Assembly: GCA_903951185.1 (NCBI GenBank) | Contig: CAJBBC010000014.1 | Coordinates: forward strand, 1 to 33,230 | Length of the DNA: 33,230 nucleotides | From: an uncultured Actinomycetes bacterium | GTDB lineage: Bacteria > Actinomycetota > Actinomycetes > S36-B12 > UBA5976 | Reading direction: 5' to 3' | Part shown: in pieces, positions 1 through 9,434 of the stretch | Numbering within the stretch: the first letter of the stretch is position 1 | How the letters are laid out: the number at the start of each line of letters is the position of its first letter | The notes under the pieces: generated by a model | Seen by the model: the letters and a program-made list of their open reading frames with translations, nothing else | Databases searched by the model: none | Told to the model about the DNA's origin: nothing | Position numbers and translations under genes: made by a program

Positions 1-557
1 GCTTGTCGGAAAAGTCCTTCGAATGACATCCCCAAACGCATCGCTGCACTTATCGACGGAGCATTAAGTGCATTGCATTTCCATTCATAGCGGCGATAGC
101 CAAGATCAAATGCGTGCTTCATCATTAAGTACATTGCTTCAGTTGCAATTGGTTTTTGTTGGATAACTGGCGAAAAAGTTATGTAACCAACTTCGATTGA
201 ACTTGAAGCCGGATCAATGCGCAGGTATGAAGCTACACCTACTGCTTTTCCAGAGTTTGCGTCAATGATTGCGTAAAAGAATGGGTCTGCTTTATGTTGT
301 ACGCCTTCAACCCAAGTGCGATATTGCGCAGCCGAATTAAATGGACCTTGTGGCATGTATGTCCAGAGCAATCCATCTGCATCTAATGCATAAACCTCAT
401 AGAGATCGTCTGCATGTTTGTCAGCATCTAATGACTCTAAGTAGCAATATTCGCCAGTTAGTTTTACTGATTCATCAGGAATACCAGGTTTTGTTATTTC
501 ACCCAGTGGTAAGCCAATTGGATTTCCGTGTTGATCTGGTACAGAACTAATTTGCAT
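1..557 (-). CDS. GNAT-family N-acetyltransferase, 3' end cut off by window edge
   Basis: This open frame is missing from the ORF track because it runs off the left edge; I translated it from the ATG at 557. The 185 visible residues begin MQISSVPDQHGNPIG. They include a GNAT-like core (GKAVGVASYLRIDP, then SIEVGYITFSP) and the C-terminal signature NALNAPSISAAMRLGMSFEGLFR, as in RimJ/RimL-like acetyltransferases that use acetyl-CoA on an amine or protein N-terminus. The true acceptor cannot be read from sequence. It lies 17 nt downstream of the purA stop on the same strand. It also has its own TAACCT box six bases before the ATG, which would fit a leaderless transcript. Confidence 0.8.
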   Translation of the reverse strand, partial: MQISSVPDQHGNPIGLPLGEITKPGIPDESVKLTGEYCYLESLDADKHADDLYEVYALDADGLLWTYMPQGPFNSAAQYRTWVEGVQHKADPFFYAIIDANSGKAVGVASYLRIDPASSSIEVGYITFSPVIQQKPIATEAMYLMMKHAFDLGYRRYEWKCNALNAPSISAAMRLGMSFEGLFRQ

Positions 558-574
558 ATAACTAGGTTAAGCGA

Positions 575-1882
<1,308 letters not shown>

Positions 1883-1919
1883 TTACGTTTGCAACTTGCT
1901 AAGGCTACTAGAAGTCGAA

Positions 1920-2945
1920 CTACTTAATTCGAGTGCCAGTAGAACGTAAGTCTTCACAAGCTCGGACAACTCGTGTGGCCATGTTTGCTTCAGCTAATTT
2001 GCCGTATGCCCGCGGATCGTAAACCTTCTTATTTCCAACTTCGCCATCAATTTTTAAGATGCCGTCGTAATTCTTGAATATGTGGTCAACGATTGGACGA
2101 GTGAATGCGTACTGAGTATCTGTATCGATATTCATTTTGATGACACCGTAATCAAGAGATTCACGAATTTCTGATAGCAACGAGCCAGAACCGCCGTGAA
2201 ATACCAAATCAAGTGGCTTCTCTTTAGTGTTGTGCTTTTTTTGCACTGCTTCTTGTAAATCTTTAAGTATAGATGGGGTCAGCACTACGTTGCCTGGCTT
2301 ATAAACGCCGTGCACGTTACCGAATGTTGCCGCAACTAAATAGCGACCGCGTTGACCTAAACCAAGTTTGTCTGCCATTGCAAGTGCGTCTTCAGGTGTT
2401 GAAAATAGTTTGGCATCATGTGTTGCTTCGATACCATCTTCTTCGCCACCAACTACGCCAATTTCAATTTCAAGAATTGTTTTTGCAGCTACACACTTAT
2501 CAAGCATCTCATCGGCAATATTTAAATTTTGAGTTAATGAAACAGCTGAACCATCCCACATATGTGATTGAAATAAAGGTTCTTGTCCCGCTTTAACGCG
2601 CTCGGCAGAAATTTGAACTAGAGGTCGCATGAATCCGTCTAGTTTTTCTTCAGGACAGTGATCGGTATGTAATGCAATATTTACGTTGTAACTTTTTGCA
2701 ATTGCGTGCGTAAATTCGGCGAGTGCAACAGAGCCAGCCACCATATTCTTTACACTTTGGCCAGAGGCAAATTCCGCGCCGCCCCAAGATACTTGCACGA
2801 TGCCATCTGACTCGGCTTCAGCAAAACCACGAATAGCTGCAACTATCGTTTGTGATGAGGTGCAGTTAATTGCTGGGTACGCAAATGCACCGGCTTTAGC
2901 GCGGTCAAGCATTTCGTTATATACATCTGGACTCGCAATAGGCAT
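1920..2945 (-). CDS. fba: Class II fructose-bisphosphate aldolase
   Basis: This zinc-dependent enzyme cleaves fructose-1,6-bisphosphate to dihydroxyacetone phosphate and glyceraldehyde-3-phosphate in glycolysis and catalyses the reverse in gluconeogenesis. At 341 residues it has the length of actinobacterial class IIA aldolases. Visible signatures are the metal/catalytic segment LHTDHCPEEKLDGF, the zinc-ligand segments GNVHGVYKPGNV and LVFHGGSGS, and the DHAP-binding NIDTDTQYAFTRP. AGGAG lies seven bases before the ATG. The gene is divergent from dedA; the 83-nt gap must hold both promoters. No transfer signs are visible. Confidence 0.97.
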   Translation of the reverse strand: MPIASPDVYNEMLDRAKAGAFAYPAINCTSSQTIVAAIRGFAEAESDGIVQVSWGGAEFASGQSVKNMVAGSVALAEFTHAIAKSYNVNIALHTDHCPEEKLDGFMRPLVQISAERVKAGQEPLFQSHMWDGSAVSLTQNLNIADEMLDKCVAAKTILEIEIGVVGGEEDGIEATHDAKLFSTPEDALAMADKLGLGQRGRYLVAATFGNVHGVYKPGNVVLTPSILKDLQEAVQKKHNTKEKPLDLVFHGGSGSLLSEIRESLDYGVIKMNIDTDTQYAFTRPIVDHIFKNYDGILKIDGEVGNKKVYDPRAYGKLAEANMATRVVRACEDLRSTGTRIK

Positions 2946-3016
2946 TTCAAACTCCTGAAAATCCGGTTTCTGCGGGCCAATCGGCGCCGTTACCCGTGCC
3001 TTTATTCTGTCATGGA

Positions 3017-3022
3017 TAGGCT
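3017..3022 (+). promoter_or_regulatory. Candidate -10 box (TAGGCT), leaderless start of dedA
   Basis: TAGGCT matches the actinobacterial -10 style (TANNNT) and lies exactly six bases before the dedA ATG, so transcription would begin at or next to the start codon. No convincing -35 hexamer is seen. The same word at the same distance precedes pyrE. Confidence 0.45.
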
Positions 3023-3028
3023 CGAGGA

Positions 3029-3712
3029 ATGATTACCCCTCTTGAAAATATGCTCGCCGTAACAATTCGACAGGCCGGCTTACTCGATCCTGAAGGTTTG
3101 CTCAAGGGGTTTGGGCAATACGCATTTGCCATAACTTTGGTGATCTTGGTTATTGAATGTGGCGTTATTTTTGGTGCCGTGTTACCTGGTGACTCGCTTT
3201 TATTTATTGTTGGCTTACTTCTAGCCAGTGGATTTATTTCAGTGCCACTGCCAATTGCTTTACTGCTAATGATCATTGCAGCATTTGCCGGAAATGTGAT
3301 TGGTTATTGGACTGGTGCAAAAATTGGTCCGCGACTTTTTAGTCGACCAGATTCAAAAATCTTTAGACAAGAGTTCGTTGAACAAACACATTTATTCTTC
3401 GAAAAATTTGGTCCTCGAGCAATCGTGCTAGCCAGGTTCGTACCCATAGTTCGATCGATTATTACCAGTATGGCCGGAATCGCAAAAATGGATAAACGAA
3501 CTTTTTATGTATTTAGCGGCATTGGCGCTGTTGTTTGGATTGTTTCACTAACGCTGGCTGGTTACTTCTTAGGCAGTATCGACTTTGTGAAAAACAATAT
3601 TGAAGCAGTAACTATTACATTGGTGATTTTAAGTACGATTCCGATTTACTTTGAAGTGCGCAGACAACGTAAAGGCTTTAAAGCTGAATTAGAAAATCGC
3701 AAAAATTCTTAA
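3029..3712 (+). CDS. DedA/SNARE-associated family membrane protein
   Basis: This 227-residue integral membrane protein belongs to the DedA (VTT domain) family, which is linked to lipid (undecaprenyl-phosphate or phospholipid) transport across the inner membrane. Family landmarks are E-x-G-x-x-F/V-x-P-G-D (IECGVIFGAVLPGDSLL), a G-x-x-x-GYWTGAKIG loop, FEKFGPRAIVLARFVPIVRS with the conserved Arg and Pro residues, and the following GxAKM segment. About five hydrophobic segments are seen. A GAGG directly abuts the ATG, too close to act as a ribosome site. TAGGCT lies six bases before the ATG, so a leaderless start at 3029 is likely. The 3' end overlaps pyrE convergently by 4 nt. Confidence 0.93.
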   Translation: MITPLENMLAVTIRQAGLLDPEGLLKGFGQYAFAITLVILVIECGVIFGAVLPGDSLLFIVGLLLASGFISVPLPIALLLMIIAAFAGNVIGYWTGAKIGPRLFSRPDSKIFRQEFVEQTHLFFEKFGPRAIVLARFVPIVRSIITSMAGIAKMDKRTFYVFSGIGAVVWIVSLTLAGYFLGSIDFVKNNIEAVTITLVILSTIPIYFEVRRQRKGFKAELENRKNS

Positions 3713-4242
3713 AGACCTAAGTCGGCAAGGTTATAAGCGTATAAATACTTAAGCCCTTTTTCTTCGACTGCAGTCGCGGCGGCTCGTTCAACTATGACAG
3801 CTACGCCAACAACCTCTGCGCCTTCAGCACGTAATGCTTCTACTGCCGTAAGTACGGAACCGCCCGTTGTACTTGTGTCTTCAACAGCCAGGACGCGACG
3901 GCCTTTAACATCAGGGCCTTCAATTCTTCGCTGTAAGCCATGTGCTTTTTCAGCTTTACGAACCACAAATGCATCGAGCTGGCGACCTTGCGCGTGCGCC
4001 GCATGTAACATTGCCGCAGCCACTGGGTCAGCACCTAAAGTTAAGCCACCTACTGCGTCAAAATCTAAATCTTTAGTTAGTTCTAACATCACTCGACCAA
4101 CTAATGGCGCAGCCTGGGCATCAAGTGTTACGCGACGAAGGTCTACGTAGTAATCGGCTTCTTTGCCACTGGAAAGTATTACTTTTCCATGAACAACTGC
4201 TTTATCAAGTATTTGTTGTTTAAGTAATTCGCGATCTGACAT
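3709..4242 (-). CDS. pyrE: Orotate phosphoribosyltransferase
   Basis: It transfers a phosphoribosyl group from PRPP to orotate, giving OMP in de novo pyrimidine synthesis. The 177-residue protein shows the PRPP-binding signature VLAVEDTSTTGGSVLTAVEAL (about residues 115-135), the substrate loop FVVRKAEKAHGLQRRIEG, and the N-terminal GKVILSSGKEADYYVDLRRVTL typical of PyrE. No Shine-Dalgarno site precedes the ATG, but TAGGCT sits six bases upstream, suggesting a leaderless transcript. Its start overlaps the divergent 4241 reading frame by two bases, which argues for a later start of that neighbour. Confidence 0.97.
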   Translation of the reverse strand: MSDRELLKQQILDKAVVHGKVILSSGKEADYYVDLRRVTLDAQAAPLVGRVMLELTKDLDFDAVGGLTLGADPVAAAMLHAAHAQGRQLDAFVVRKAEKAHGLQRRIEGPDVKGRRVLAVEDTSTTGGSVLTAVEALRAEGAEVVGVAVIVERAAATAVEEKGLKYLYAYNLADLGL

Positions 4243-4248
4243 GGCTAC

Positions 4249-4254
4249 AGCCTA
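4249..4254 (-). promoter_or_regulatory. Candidate -10 box (TAGGCT), leaderless start of pyrE
   Basis: On the minus strand TAGGCT is followed by six bases and then the pyrE ATG. This repeats the dedA arrangement exactly. No clear -35 element is visible. Confidence 0.45.
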
Positions 4255-4282
4255 TTACCCGCGCACATGGCAAAGTAGGTAC

Positions 4283-4711
4283 ATGGCTGTTGTCGCATAC
4301 CTCCCAACGGATGATGCAGTTAACCCATTTGCCGGAAGTGTTCAGCTAAAAACTTCGCCTTTTGTAGTTAGTTCGCCACCGCCAAATATTCGTTGGGTGG
4401 CTCATGTTTCAGCTGAGTTAGCCAAAACGGCTGAGCCATTAGTTTTAGTTTTTGCAGGTGCGCAGGCAGTGCACGCACCTGCACTTGGATTTAGCCGACG
4501 TTCATTGCGTCGCCCAGCCGTTGCTTATGTTCTGATTGACCCGATGTTGCCTCAAGTTGGCGGCGACTACGGCGATTGGCCCGATGCCCCAGTAACAGTT
4601 CTGCTTACTGAATCTGCAACTGAACTTGCTAAAGAAGCAGCGCTGCAATCTAGATTGCGTGGCTGGACAGTTACGAATGATCCACTTACAAAAGTTTTAG
4701 AAAATTACTAA
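4283..4711 (+). CDS. Small protein of unknown function, weakly alpha/beta-hydrolase-like
   Basis: I do not recognise this gene. The track gives 156 residues from 4241, but that ATG overlaps the divergent pyrE start. The internal ATG at 4283 gives 142 residues (MAVVAYLPTDD) and leaves room for promoters, so I prefer it. The order of segments (LVLVFAGAQAVHAPALGFSRRSL, then VAYVLIDPMLPQVGGDYGDWP) faintly recalls the nucleophile-elbow strand and following strand of alpha/beta hydrolases. The expected GxSxG serine is absent, so any such fold would be degenerate. There are no membrane segments or signal peptide. Its stop abuts the convergent SDR stop. Confidence 0.6.
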   Translation: MAVVAYLPTDDAVNPFAGSVQLKTSPFVVSSPPPNIRWVAHVSAELAKTAEPLVLVFAGAQAVHAPALGFSRRSLRRPAVAYVLIDPMLPQVGGDYGDWPDAPVTVLLTESATELAKEAALQSRLRGWTVTNDPLTKVLENY

Positions 4712-5479
4712 CTAGCGACGCGAAGTATTTGAAATTCGACGAACTACCGGTCTTGGTAAATATTGAGCAACAAAACTCAAAATTTTATATTGCAAACCTG
4801 GAACGCTAACAGGTTTATTTCTAGCAAAATCCTTTAGCGAAGTTTTGACAACCTTATCTACATCAAGCCACATCCAATTTGGAACTGTTGATATTTCCAT
4901 ATTTGCGCGTTGATGAAATTCAGTTCGGGTATAGCCGGGGCAAAGTGCCATTACATGAACTTGGCTGGCGCGATGTTGAAAAGCTAGCGCCTCACTGAAC
5001 GAAGTAACCCATGCTTTTGCTGAACTATAAGTTCCACTAGATAACCAGCCGGCTACTGAGCTGACGTTGATCACTCCGCCAGAATTTCGCGCGACTAAAC
5101 CAGGCATGGCTGCATGAGTTATTTGCAGTACTGCACCCACTAAAACATCAAGTAAATCTTGCTCCGCGGCTAATCCACCGCCAACGAAATCTTGTTTAAT
5201 CCCAAAACCCGCATTATTAATTACTAGTTCAATGTCTTCGGCCGCAGCTCGGCAAGCAACTTCACCAAGCGCAACTTTATTTGTCAGATCCGCAACCAAG
5301 ATCTCGGTCTTTATATCAAATTTATTTTTTAATTCATTCGCTAGCAAAGTTAATCGTTCGTTATCTCGGGCAACTAAAACTAGGTCCATCCCACGACTGG
5401 CTAATTCAAATGCATACGCGCGACCAATTCCTGCAGTTGCTCCTGTGATCAATGCAGTTTTATTCGTTGAGTTACTCAC
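4712..5479 (-). CDS. Short-chain dehydrogenase/reductase (SDR), last gene of the dnaK operon
   Basis: This is a classical SDR of 255 residues. It has the N-terminal cofactor motif TGATAGIGRAYA, ADLTN, the structural NNAG (VINNAGFGI), the catalytic Ser in NVSSVAGW and the YSSAKAW Tyr/Lys pair, followed by CPGYTRTEF. The LVLVARDNERL segment suggests NADP(H) preference. Substrate is unknown; the overall pattern resembles the DltE/YqjQ-like subgroup. The start is GTG with GGGAG nine bases upstream. It begins 13 nt after the hspR stop, so it is probably co-transcribed with the heat-shock operon. Confidence 0.9.
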   Translation of the reverse strand: MSNSTNKTALITGATAGIGRAYAFELASRGMDLVLVARDNERLTLLANELKNKFDIKTEILVADLTNKVALGEVACRAAAEDIELVINNAGFGIKQDFVGGGLAAEQDLLDVLVGAVLQITHAAMPGLVARNSGGVINVSSVAGWLSSGTYSSAKAWVTSFSEALAFQHRASQVHVMALCPGYTRTEFHQRANMEISTVPNWMWLDVDKVVKTSLKDFARNKPVSVPGLQYKILSFVAQYLPRPVVRRISNTSRR

Positions 5480-5492
5480 GGTTAGTTACTCC

Positions 5493-5846
5493 CTATGCTC
5501 GACGTTGTGGTCGCCAAACCACAAGCGCAGTTGAAGGTCCATCTACTGCAGCGCGCAATGCTGCCAACTCTTTTAAGGTTGCTTCAAGTTGTTCTTCAAG
5601 TGCCATAATTCGAATGATTCCAGATAGCGTGACACCTTCAGCGGATAATCTTGCTACTTCTCTTAGCCGACCGATATCGCGTAACGAATAGAGCCGATTC
5701 ATTCCAATCGATCGACCAGGTGATACAAGTCCAAGTCGGTCATACTGGCGAAGTGTTTGAGGATGTAGTCCGGCAAGTTGCGCCGCTACTGAAATTACAT
5801 AAAGCGGAACATCATGATGAATTTCGTAATTATCCACGCTTACCAT
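5493..5846 (-). CDS. hspR: HspR, MerR-family heat-shock repressor
   Basis: HspR represses the dnaK operon by binding HAIR inverted repeats, with DnaK as its co-repressor in studied actinobacteria. The 117 residues open with the MerR-type helix-turn-helix ([27 protein letters not shown], then [14 protein letters not shown]). A short coiled-coil-like segment follows ([25 protein letters not shown]). The start overlaps the end of dnaJ by 17 nt, suggesting translational coupling. The ATG at 5846 is used here. A GTG at 5837, eight bases after AAGGA, is an equally good start and would remove three residues. A matching operator is found upstream of dnaK. Confidence 0.95.
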   Translation of the reverse strand: MVSVDNYEIHHDVPLYVISVAAQLAGLHPQTLRQYDRLGLVSPGRSIGMNRLYSLRDIGRLREVARLSAEGVTLSGIIRIMALEEQLEATLKELAALRAAVDGPSTALVVWRPQRRA

Positions 5847-6792
5847 CCTTATGATTCAAGCGTTTAGATTTTTCTACTAATTGCGCGCGTGGATCAAAAT
5901 CTGATGTGGCTGAAGCAAATAAATTAAGTGCGCGCAGCGCATCTTCAGAAATTTTTTCTGGTACGGCAATGTCAACAGTGACAATCAGGTCCCCCGCAGC
6001 GCCTTGCGCTTTTGGCACACCTTTTCCGCGGGCCCTAAATTTTGCACCAGACTTTGTGCCAGCTGGAATTCGAATTATTACCGGTGGACCGTCTAAAACT
6101 GGAACTTTAATATCAGCACCGTTAACTGCTTCATCAAATTTAATTGGGACTGTGATGGTTAAGTTATCGCTATCTCGACCAAAAATTTCATGGGTGCTAA
6201 CTGAAATATTTATGAATAGATCACCAGCAGGTGCGCCGGCTTCACCAGCTGCGCCTTTTCCTTTTAATCTGATTTTTTGATCATTCTTAACACCGGCCGG
6301 TATTCGTGCCTGCACAGTGTGTGATGAAAGTCGTAGTGGAATTGTTGTCCCGTAAATTGCATCTTCGAAATTTAGAGTTACTGAAGTTTCAAGATCGGCA
6401 CCTTTACGTGGTCCACGAGCGCGACCGCCACCAAAAATTCCGCCAAGTAAATCGCCTAAGTCCCCGATATCACCCATTGTTCCAAAATTACTTGAACCAA
6501 AGTTTTGCGCCCCAGGTCCAAACATGTCGTTTGGATTGAAGCCGCCCCGATTTTGTCCACCATAAAGTTGGGCATCGTCGTATTCAGACCGTCGCTTTTT
6601 ATCTGACAACACGTCGTACGCTTCACTTACTTCCTTGAAGCGTTCTTCCGTTTTTTTGTCACCTGGATTTGTATCAGGATGAAAATCTTTAGCCAGTTTT
6701 CGGTAAGCCTTTTTAATCGCACTTGCATCAGCATCTTTGGCAACACCAAGAACTTTGTAATAGTCCTTTTCTAAATAATCTTTAACTGCCAT
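5830..6792 (-). CDS. dnaJ: DnaJ-type Hsp40 co-chaperone without zinc finger
   Basis: This J-domain protein stimulates DnaK ATP hydrolysis and delivers substrates. I place the start at the ATG at 6792 because GAGGAGG lies just before it. The track's earlier start is a TTG inside that ribosome-site region. The 320-residue product has a J domain (residues 8-70, HPD at 38-40), a Gly/Phe-rich linker ([25 protein letters not shown]) and the two C-terminal beta domains. The four CxxCxGxG zinc repeats of classical DnaJ are absent: [14 protein letters not shown] runs straight through where they would be, and the protein has no cysteine. It is therefore CbpA/type-B in architecture despite its dnaK-operon position. 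Confidence 0.95.
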   Translation of the reverse strand: MAVKDYLEKDYYKVLGVAKDADASAIKKAYRKLAKDFHPDTNPGDKKTEERFKEVSEAYDVLSDKKRRSEYDDAQLYGGQNRGGFNPNDMFGPGAQNFGSSNFGTMGDIGDLGDLLGGIFGGGRARGPRKGADLETSVTLNFEDAIYGTTIPLRLSSHTVQARIPAGVKNDQKIRLKGKGAAGEAGAPAGDLFINISVSTHEIFGRDSDNLTITVPIKFDEAVNGADIKVPVLDGPPVIIRIPAGTKSGAKFRARGKGVPKAQGAAGDLIVTVDIAVPEKISEDALRALNLFASATSDFDPRAQLVEKSKRLNHKDGKRG

Positions 6793-6824
6793 CGATCCCT
6801 CCTCAAGGCTCAATCAACTACGAA

Positions 6825-7361
6825 TTAATTCGGGTCAGAAACACTAACGATTGCCGCTCGAATTATTTTTCCGTTGAATTCATAACCGGGCTGATAAATA
6901 ATGGCGCAAGTTGGTTTATCAACCTGATCACTATGTTCATGCGCAATTGCTTCATGACGCGTTGGATCAAACTCATCGCCGGGTTCACCGAATGGCTTCA
7001 TGCCAAGACGTTGAACTGTGGATTCCAAAGCTTCGCCAACACTCTTAAACGCGCCATCAAGTTCACCATGGGTACGAGCTCTACCGATGTCATCGATTAC
7101 TGGTAAAAATTCAGCCAGAATCCCAGACACAATTAATTCACGAGTTACTTCACGATCCCGTTCAACGCGTTTGCGGTAATTTGCATACTCGGCTTGAATT
7201 CGCTGCAAATCAGCAGTTAATTCAGTAATCGGATCCACCGGAGTTTCCACAACAGGCTCCCCTTGGTCTTGCGACCTTGGGGCTCCTGTTTGCGGATCTA
7301 CCTTGCGTTTATCGGTGATCTTGACGTCCTCGGTTTCTACGCCGTGGTCGTTTTCGTTCAC
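6825..7361 (-). CDS. grpE: GrpE nucleotide exchange factor
   Basis: GrpE releases ADP from DnaK and resets the chaperone cycle. The 178-residue protein has a charged, poorly conserved N-terminus and a long coiled helix ([28 protein letters not shown]). The C-terminal beta domain carries the family pattern [14 protein letters not shown] and [20 protein letters not shown]. The start codon is GTG and overlaps the dnaK stop in a GTGA four-base overlap, so translation is likely coupled to dnaK. The gap to dnaJ is 32 nt. Confidence 0.97.
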   Translation of the reverse strand: MNENDHGVETEDVKITDKRKVDPQTGAPRSQDQGEPVVETPVDPITELTADLQRIQAEYANYRKRVERDREVTRELIVSGILAEFLPVIDDIGRARTHGELDGAFKSVGEALESTVQRLGMKPFGEPGDEFDPTRHEAIAHEHSDQVDKPTCAIIYQPGYEFNGKIIRAAIVSVSDPN

Positions 7362-9175
7362 TTAGTTTGCGCCTCTTCTACGATTTCTGCATCGACAACA
7401 TCGTCATCAGCATTTGCTTCTTCGCCTTGCGCTTTAGTGTTCTCATAAAGAGCTGCACCAAGTGCTTGGCTTGCTGTGCCAACTTGTTCAACTGCATTCT
7501 TGATCGCTTCTAGGTCTTCGCCTTCAAGTGCTTTCTTAAGCGCAGCTAACGGTTCTTCAACATTTGCTTTAGCATCTGCTGGAACTTTGTCGCTGTTCTC
7601 TTCTAAGAACTTTTCAGTTTGGAAGACAAGTGCATCTGCTTGATTTCGGATTTCAGCTTCTTCACGACGCTTACGATCTTCTTCAGCGTGTGATTCGGCA
7701 TCTGCCATCATGCGATCAATTTCTTCCTTAGATAATGCGCCACCACCGGTGATTGTCATCGACTGCTCTTTACCAGTACCAAGATCCTTAGCCGAAACGT
7801 GAACGATACCGTTTGCATCAATATCGAAAGTTACTTCGATTTGAGGAACGTTACGTGGTGCTGGTGGTAATCCAGTTAGTTCAAACGTTCCGAGCTTCTT
7901 GTTGTAAGCAGCCATTTCACGTTCACCTTGGAATACCTGAATAAGCACTGACGGTTGGCTATCTTCAGCAGTTGTGAAGATTTCCGAGCGCTTAGTAGGA
8001 ATAGTGGTGTTGCGTTCAATTAACTTAGTCATCACGCCACCTTTGGTTTCGATACCAAGTGATAGTGGTGTTACGTCAAGAAGTAGAACATCTTTAACTT
8101 CACCTTTAAGTACGCCTGCTTGTAGTGCAGCACCTACTGCCACAACCTCATCTGGGTTAACACCCTTATTCGGTTCGCGACCACCAGTTAATTCTTTAAC
8201 TAATTCAGTCACAGATGGCATTCGAGTTGAACCACCAACAAGTACTACGTGATGGATATCCGAAACTTTAACGCCAGCATCTTTAACCACTTGATTGAAC
8301 GGAGCTTTGGTTCGTTCAAGTAGATCAGCTGTCATCTTCTGGAATTCAGCACGAGTCAGAGTTAGGTCTAAGTGAAGCGGACCTGCATCTGATGCAGTGA
8401 TGTATGGCAAATTGATATTTGCTGACTGTGAAGAAGATAATTCAATCTTTGCTTTTTCAGCAGCTTCACGTAAACGTTGCAATGCAACTTTGTCAGTTGA
8501 TAAATCAATTCCGTTTGAATTCTTGAATTCAGTAACTAAGTGATCAACTACGCGCTGATCCCAGTCATCTCCACCAAGATTGTTATCACCACTTGTGGCT
8601 TTAACTTCAACGATGCCTTCACCAATTTCTAGAAGTGAAACGTCGAATGTTCCACCACCAAGATCGAATACCAAAATAGTTTGATCTTGGTCGCCCTTAT
8701 CTAGACCATAAGCAAGTGCAGCAGCAGTCGGTTCGTTAACAATACGAAGTACGTTAAGCCCGGCAATCTGACCTGCATCTTTAGTTGCTTGACGTTGTGC
8801 GTCATTAAAGTAAGCCGGCACAGTAATAACTGCATCAGTTACGGTTTCGCCAAGGTAAGCCTCAGCATCACGTTTTAGTTTTTGAAGTACGCGAGCAGAA
8901 ATTTCTTGCGCGTTGTACTTCTTTCCATCAATATCTACATTCCATTTAGTGTCACCCATGTGACGCTTTACTGAACGAATGGTGCGGTCGACGTTAGTTA
9001 CTGCTTGACGCTTAGCAACTTCACCGACTAGAACTTCACCATTTTTTGCGAAAGCTACAACCGATGGGGTTGTCCGAGAACCTTCTGCGTTTGCGATAAC
9101 AGTCGGTTCGCCACCTTCAAGTACCGAAACTACTGAGTTAGTAGTTCCAAGATCGATACCTACTGCACGAGCCAT
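7358..9175 (-). CDS. dnaK: Hsp70 chaperone DnaK
   Basis: This ATP-driven chaperone is the first gene of the heat-shock operon. The 605 residues are full length. The ATPase domain has [13 protein letters not shown] near residue 6, the phosphate-2 loop [18 protein letters not shown] and the adenosine motif [10 protein letters not shown]. The interdomain linker [14 protein letters not shown] is present, followed by a beta-sandwich substrate domain, a helical lid, and the acidic tail [18 protein letters not shown] precedes the ATG. Upstream lies a HAIR-like inverted repeat, so control by the hspR product encoded three genes downstream is expected. Confidence 0.99.
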   Translation of the reverse strand: MARAVGIDLGTTNSVVSVLEGGEPTVIANAEGSRTTPSVVAFAKNGEVLVGEVAKRQAVTNVDRTIRSVKRHMGDTKWNVDIDGKKYNAQEISARVLQKLKRDAEAYLGETVTDAVITVPAYFNDAQRQATKDAGQIAGLNVLRIVNEPTAAALAYGLDKGDQDQTILVFDLGGGTFDVSLLEIGEGIVEVKATSGDNNLGGDDWDQRVVDHLVTEFKNSNGIDLSTDKVALQRLREAAEKAKIELSSSQSANINLPYITASDAGPLHLDLTLTRAEFQKMTADLLERTKAPFNQVVKDAGVKVSDIHHVVLVGGSTRMPSVTELVKELTGGREPNKGVNPDEVVAVGAALQAGVLKGEVKDVLLLDVTPLSLGIETKGGVMTKLIERNTTIPTKRSEIFTTAEDSQPSVLIQVFQGEREMAAYNKKLGTFELTGLPPAPRNVPQIEVTFDIDANGIVHVSAKDLGTGKEQSMTITGGGALSKEEIDRMMADAESHAEEDRKRREEAEIRNQADALVFQTEKFLEENSDKVPADAKANVEEPLAALKKALEGEDLEAIKNAVEQVGTASQALGAALYENTKAQGEEANADDDVVDAEIVEEAQTK

Positions 9176-9244
9176 TTTTCCTCCATTAAATTGCGTTACT
9201 TAATTGCCTTACTTTTCGGCCTAAGCCGCGAAACCTATTGCCTT

Positions 9245-9295
9245 ACTCGACTCAGGGCACCTGAAACCTCAGTTATCAGATACCTTGAGTCGAGT
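9245..9295. repeat. Inverted near-repeat in the dnaK leader/operator region
   Basis: Arm 1 (9245-9257, ACTCGACTCAGGG) is the reverse complement of arm 2 (9283-9295, CCTTGAGTCGAGT) at 12 of 13 positions. Arm 2 shares the left half of the HAIR dyad. The pair could be a second HspR contact or an RNA hairpin in the dnaK leader. Function is unproven. Confidence 0.5.
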
Positions 9296-9305
9296 TGGCT
9301 CAAGG
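9283..9305. promoter_or_regulatory. HAIR operator for HspR upstream of dnaK
   Basis: CTTGAGT-N7-GCTCAAG differs from the published HAIR consensus (CTTGAGT-N7-ACTCAAG) at a single base. The flanking C/G pair extends the dyad to eight bases per arm. It lies 108 nt upstream of the dnaK ATG. A TATGAT box on the minus strand sits just upstream of it, so bound HspR could block the start of transcription. Confidence 0.88.
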
Positions 9306-9434
9306 ACAAATATCATAACCTAAAAGGGTTAATACTTATTCCCGAGGATTTTCTGGGGATATCTTTAGGTCAAATACCCAAGATTTAAGCCATATCCCGC
9401 CTTCAGCTGTACTGGTTGAAATACTCTTTAAACC

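Larger units (their letters stand above)
9176..9434. promoter_or_regulatory. Divergent control region between dnaK and the zinc alcohol dehydrogenase
   Basis: This 259-nt gap is the longest non-coding stretch here. It contains the HAIR operator, the overlapping inverted near-repeat, a minus-strand TATGAT box for dnaK, and, at 9422-9427, a plus-strand TACTCT box seven bases before the adh ATG. The 65-codon frame at 9191-9388 crosses all of these sites and is judged non-coding. Confidence 0.65.

Noticed and set aside
6793-6813. Track TTG start of dnaJ (MSLEEGS extension)
   Set aside because: These bases contain the GAGGAGG ribosome site for the ATG at 6792.
9191-9388. 65-codon plus-strand ORF between dnaK and adh
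   Set aside because: No ribosome site, runs through the HAIR operator and both inverted-repeat arms, and the product shows no family pattern.
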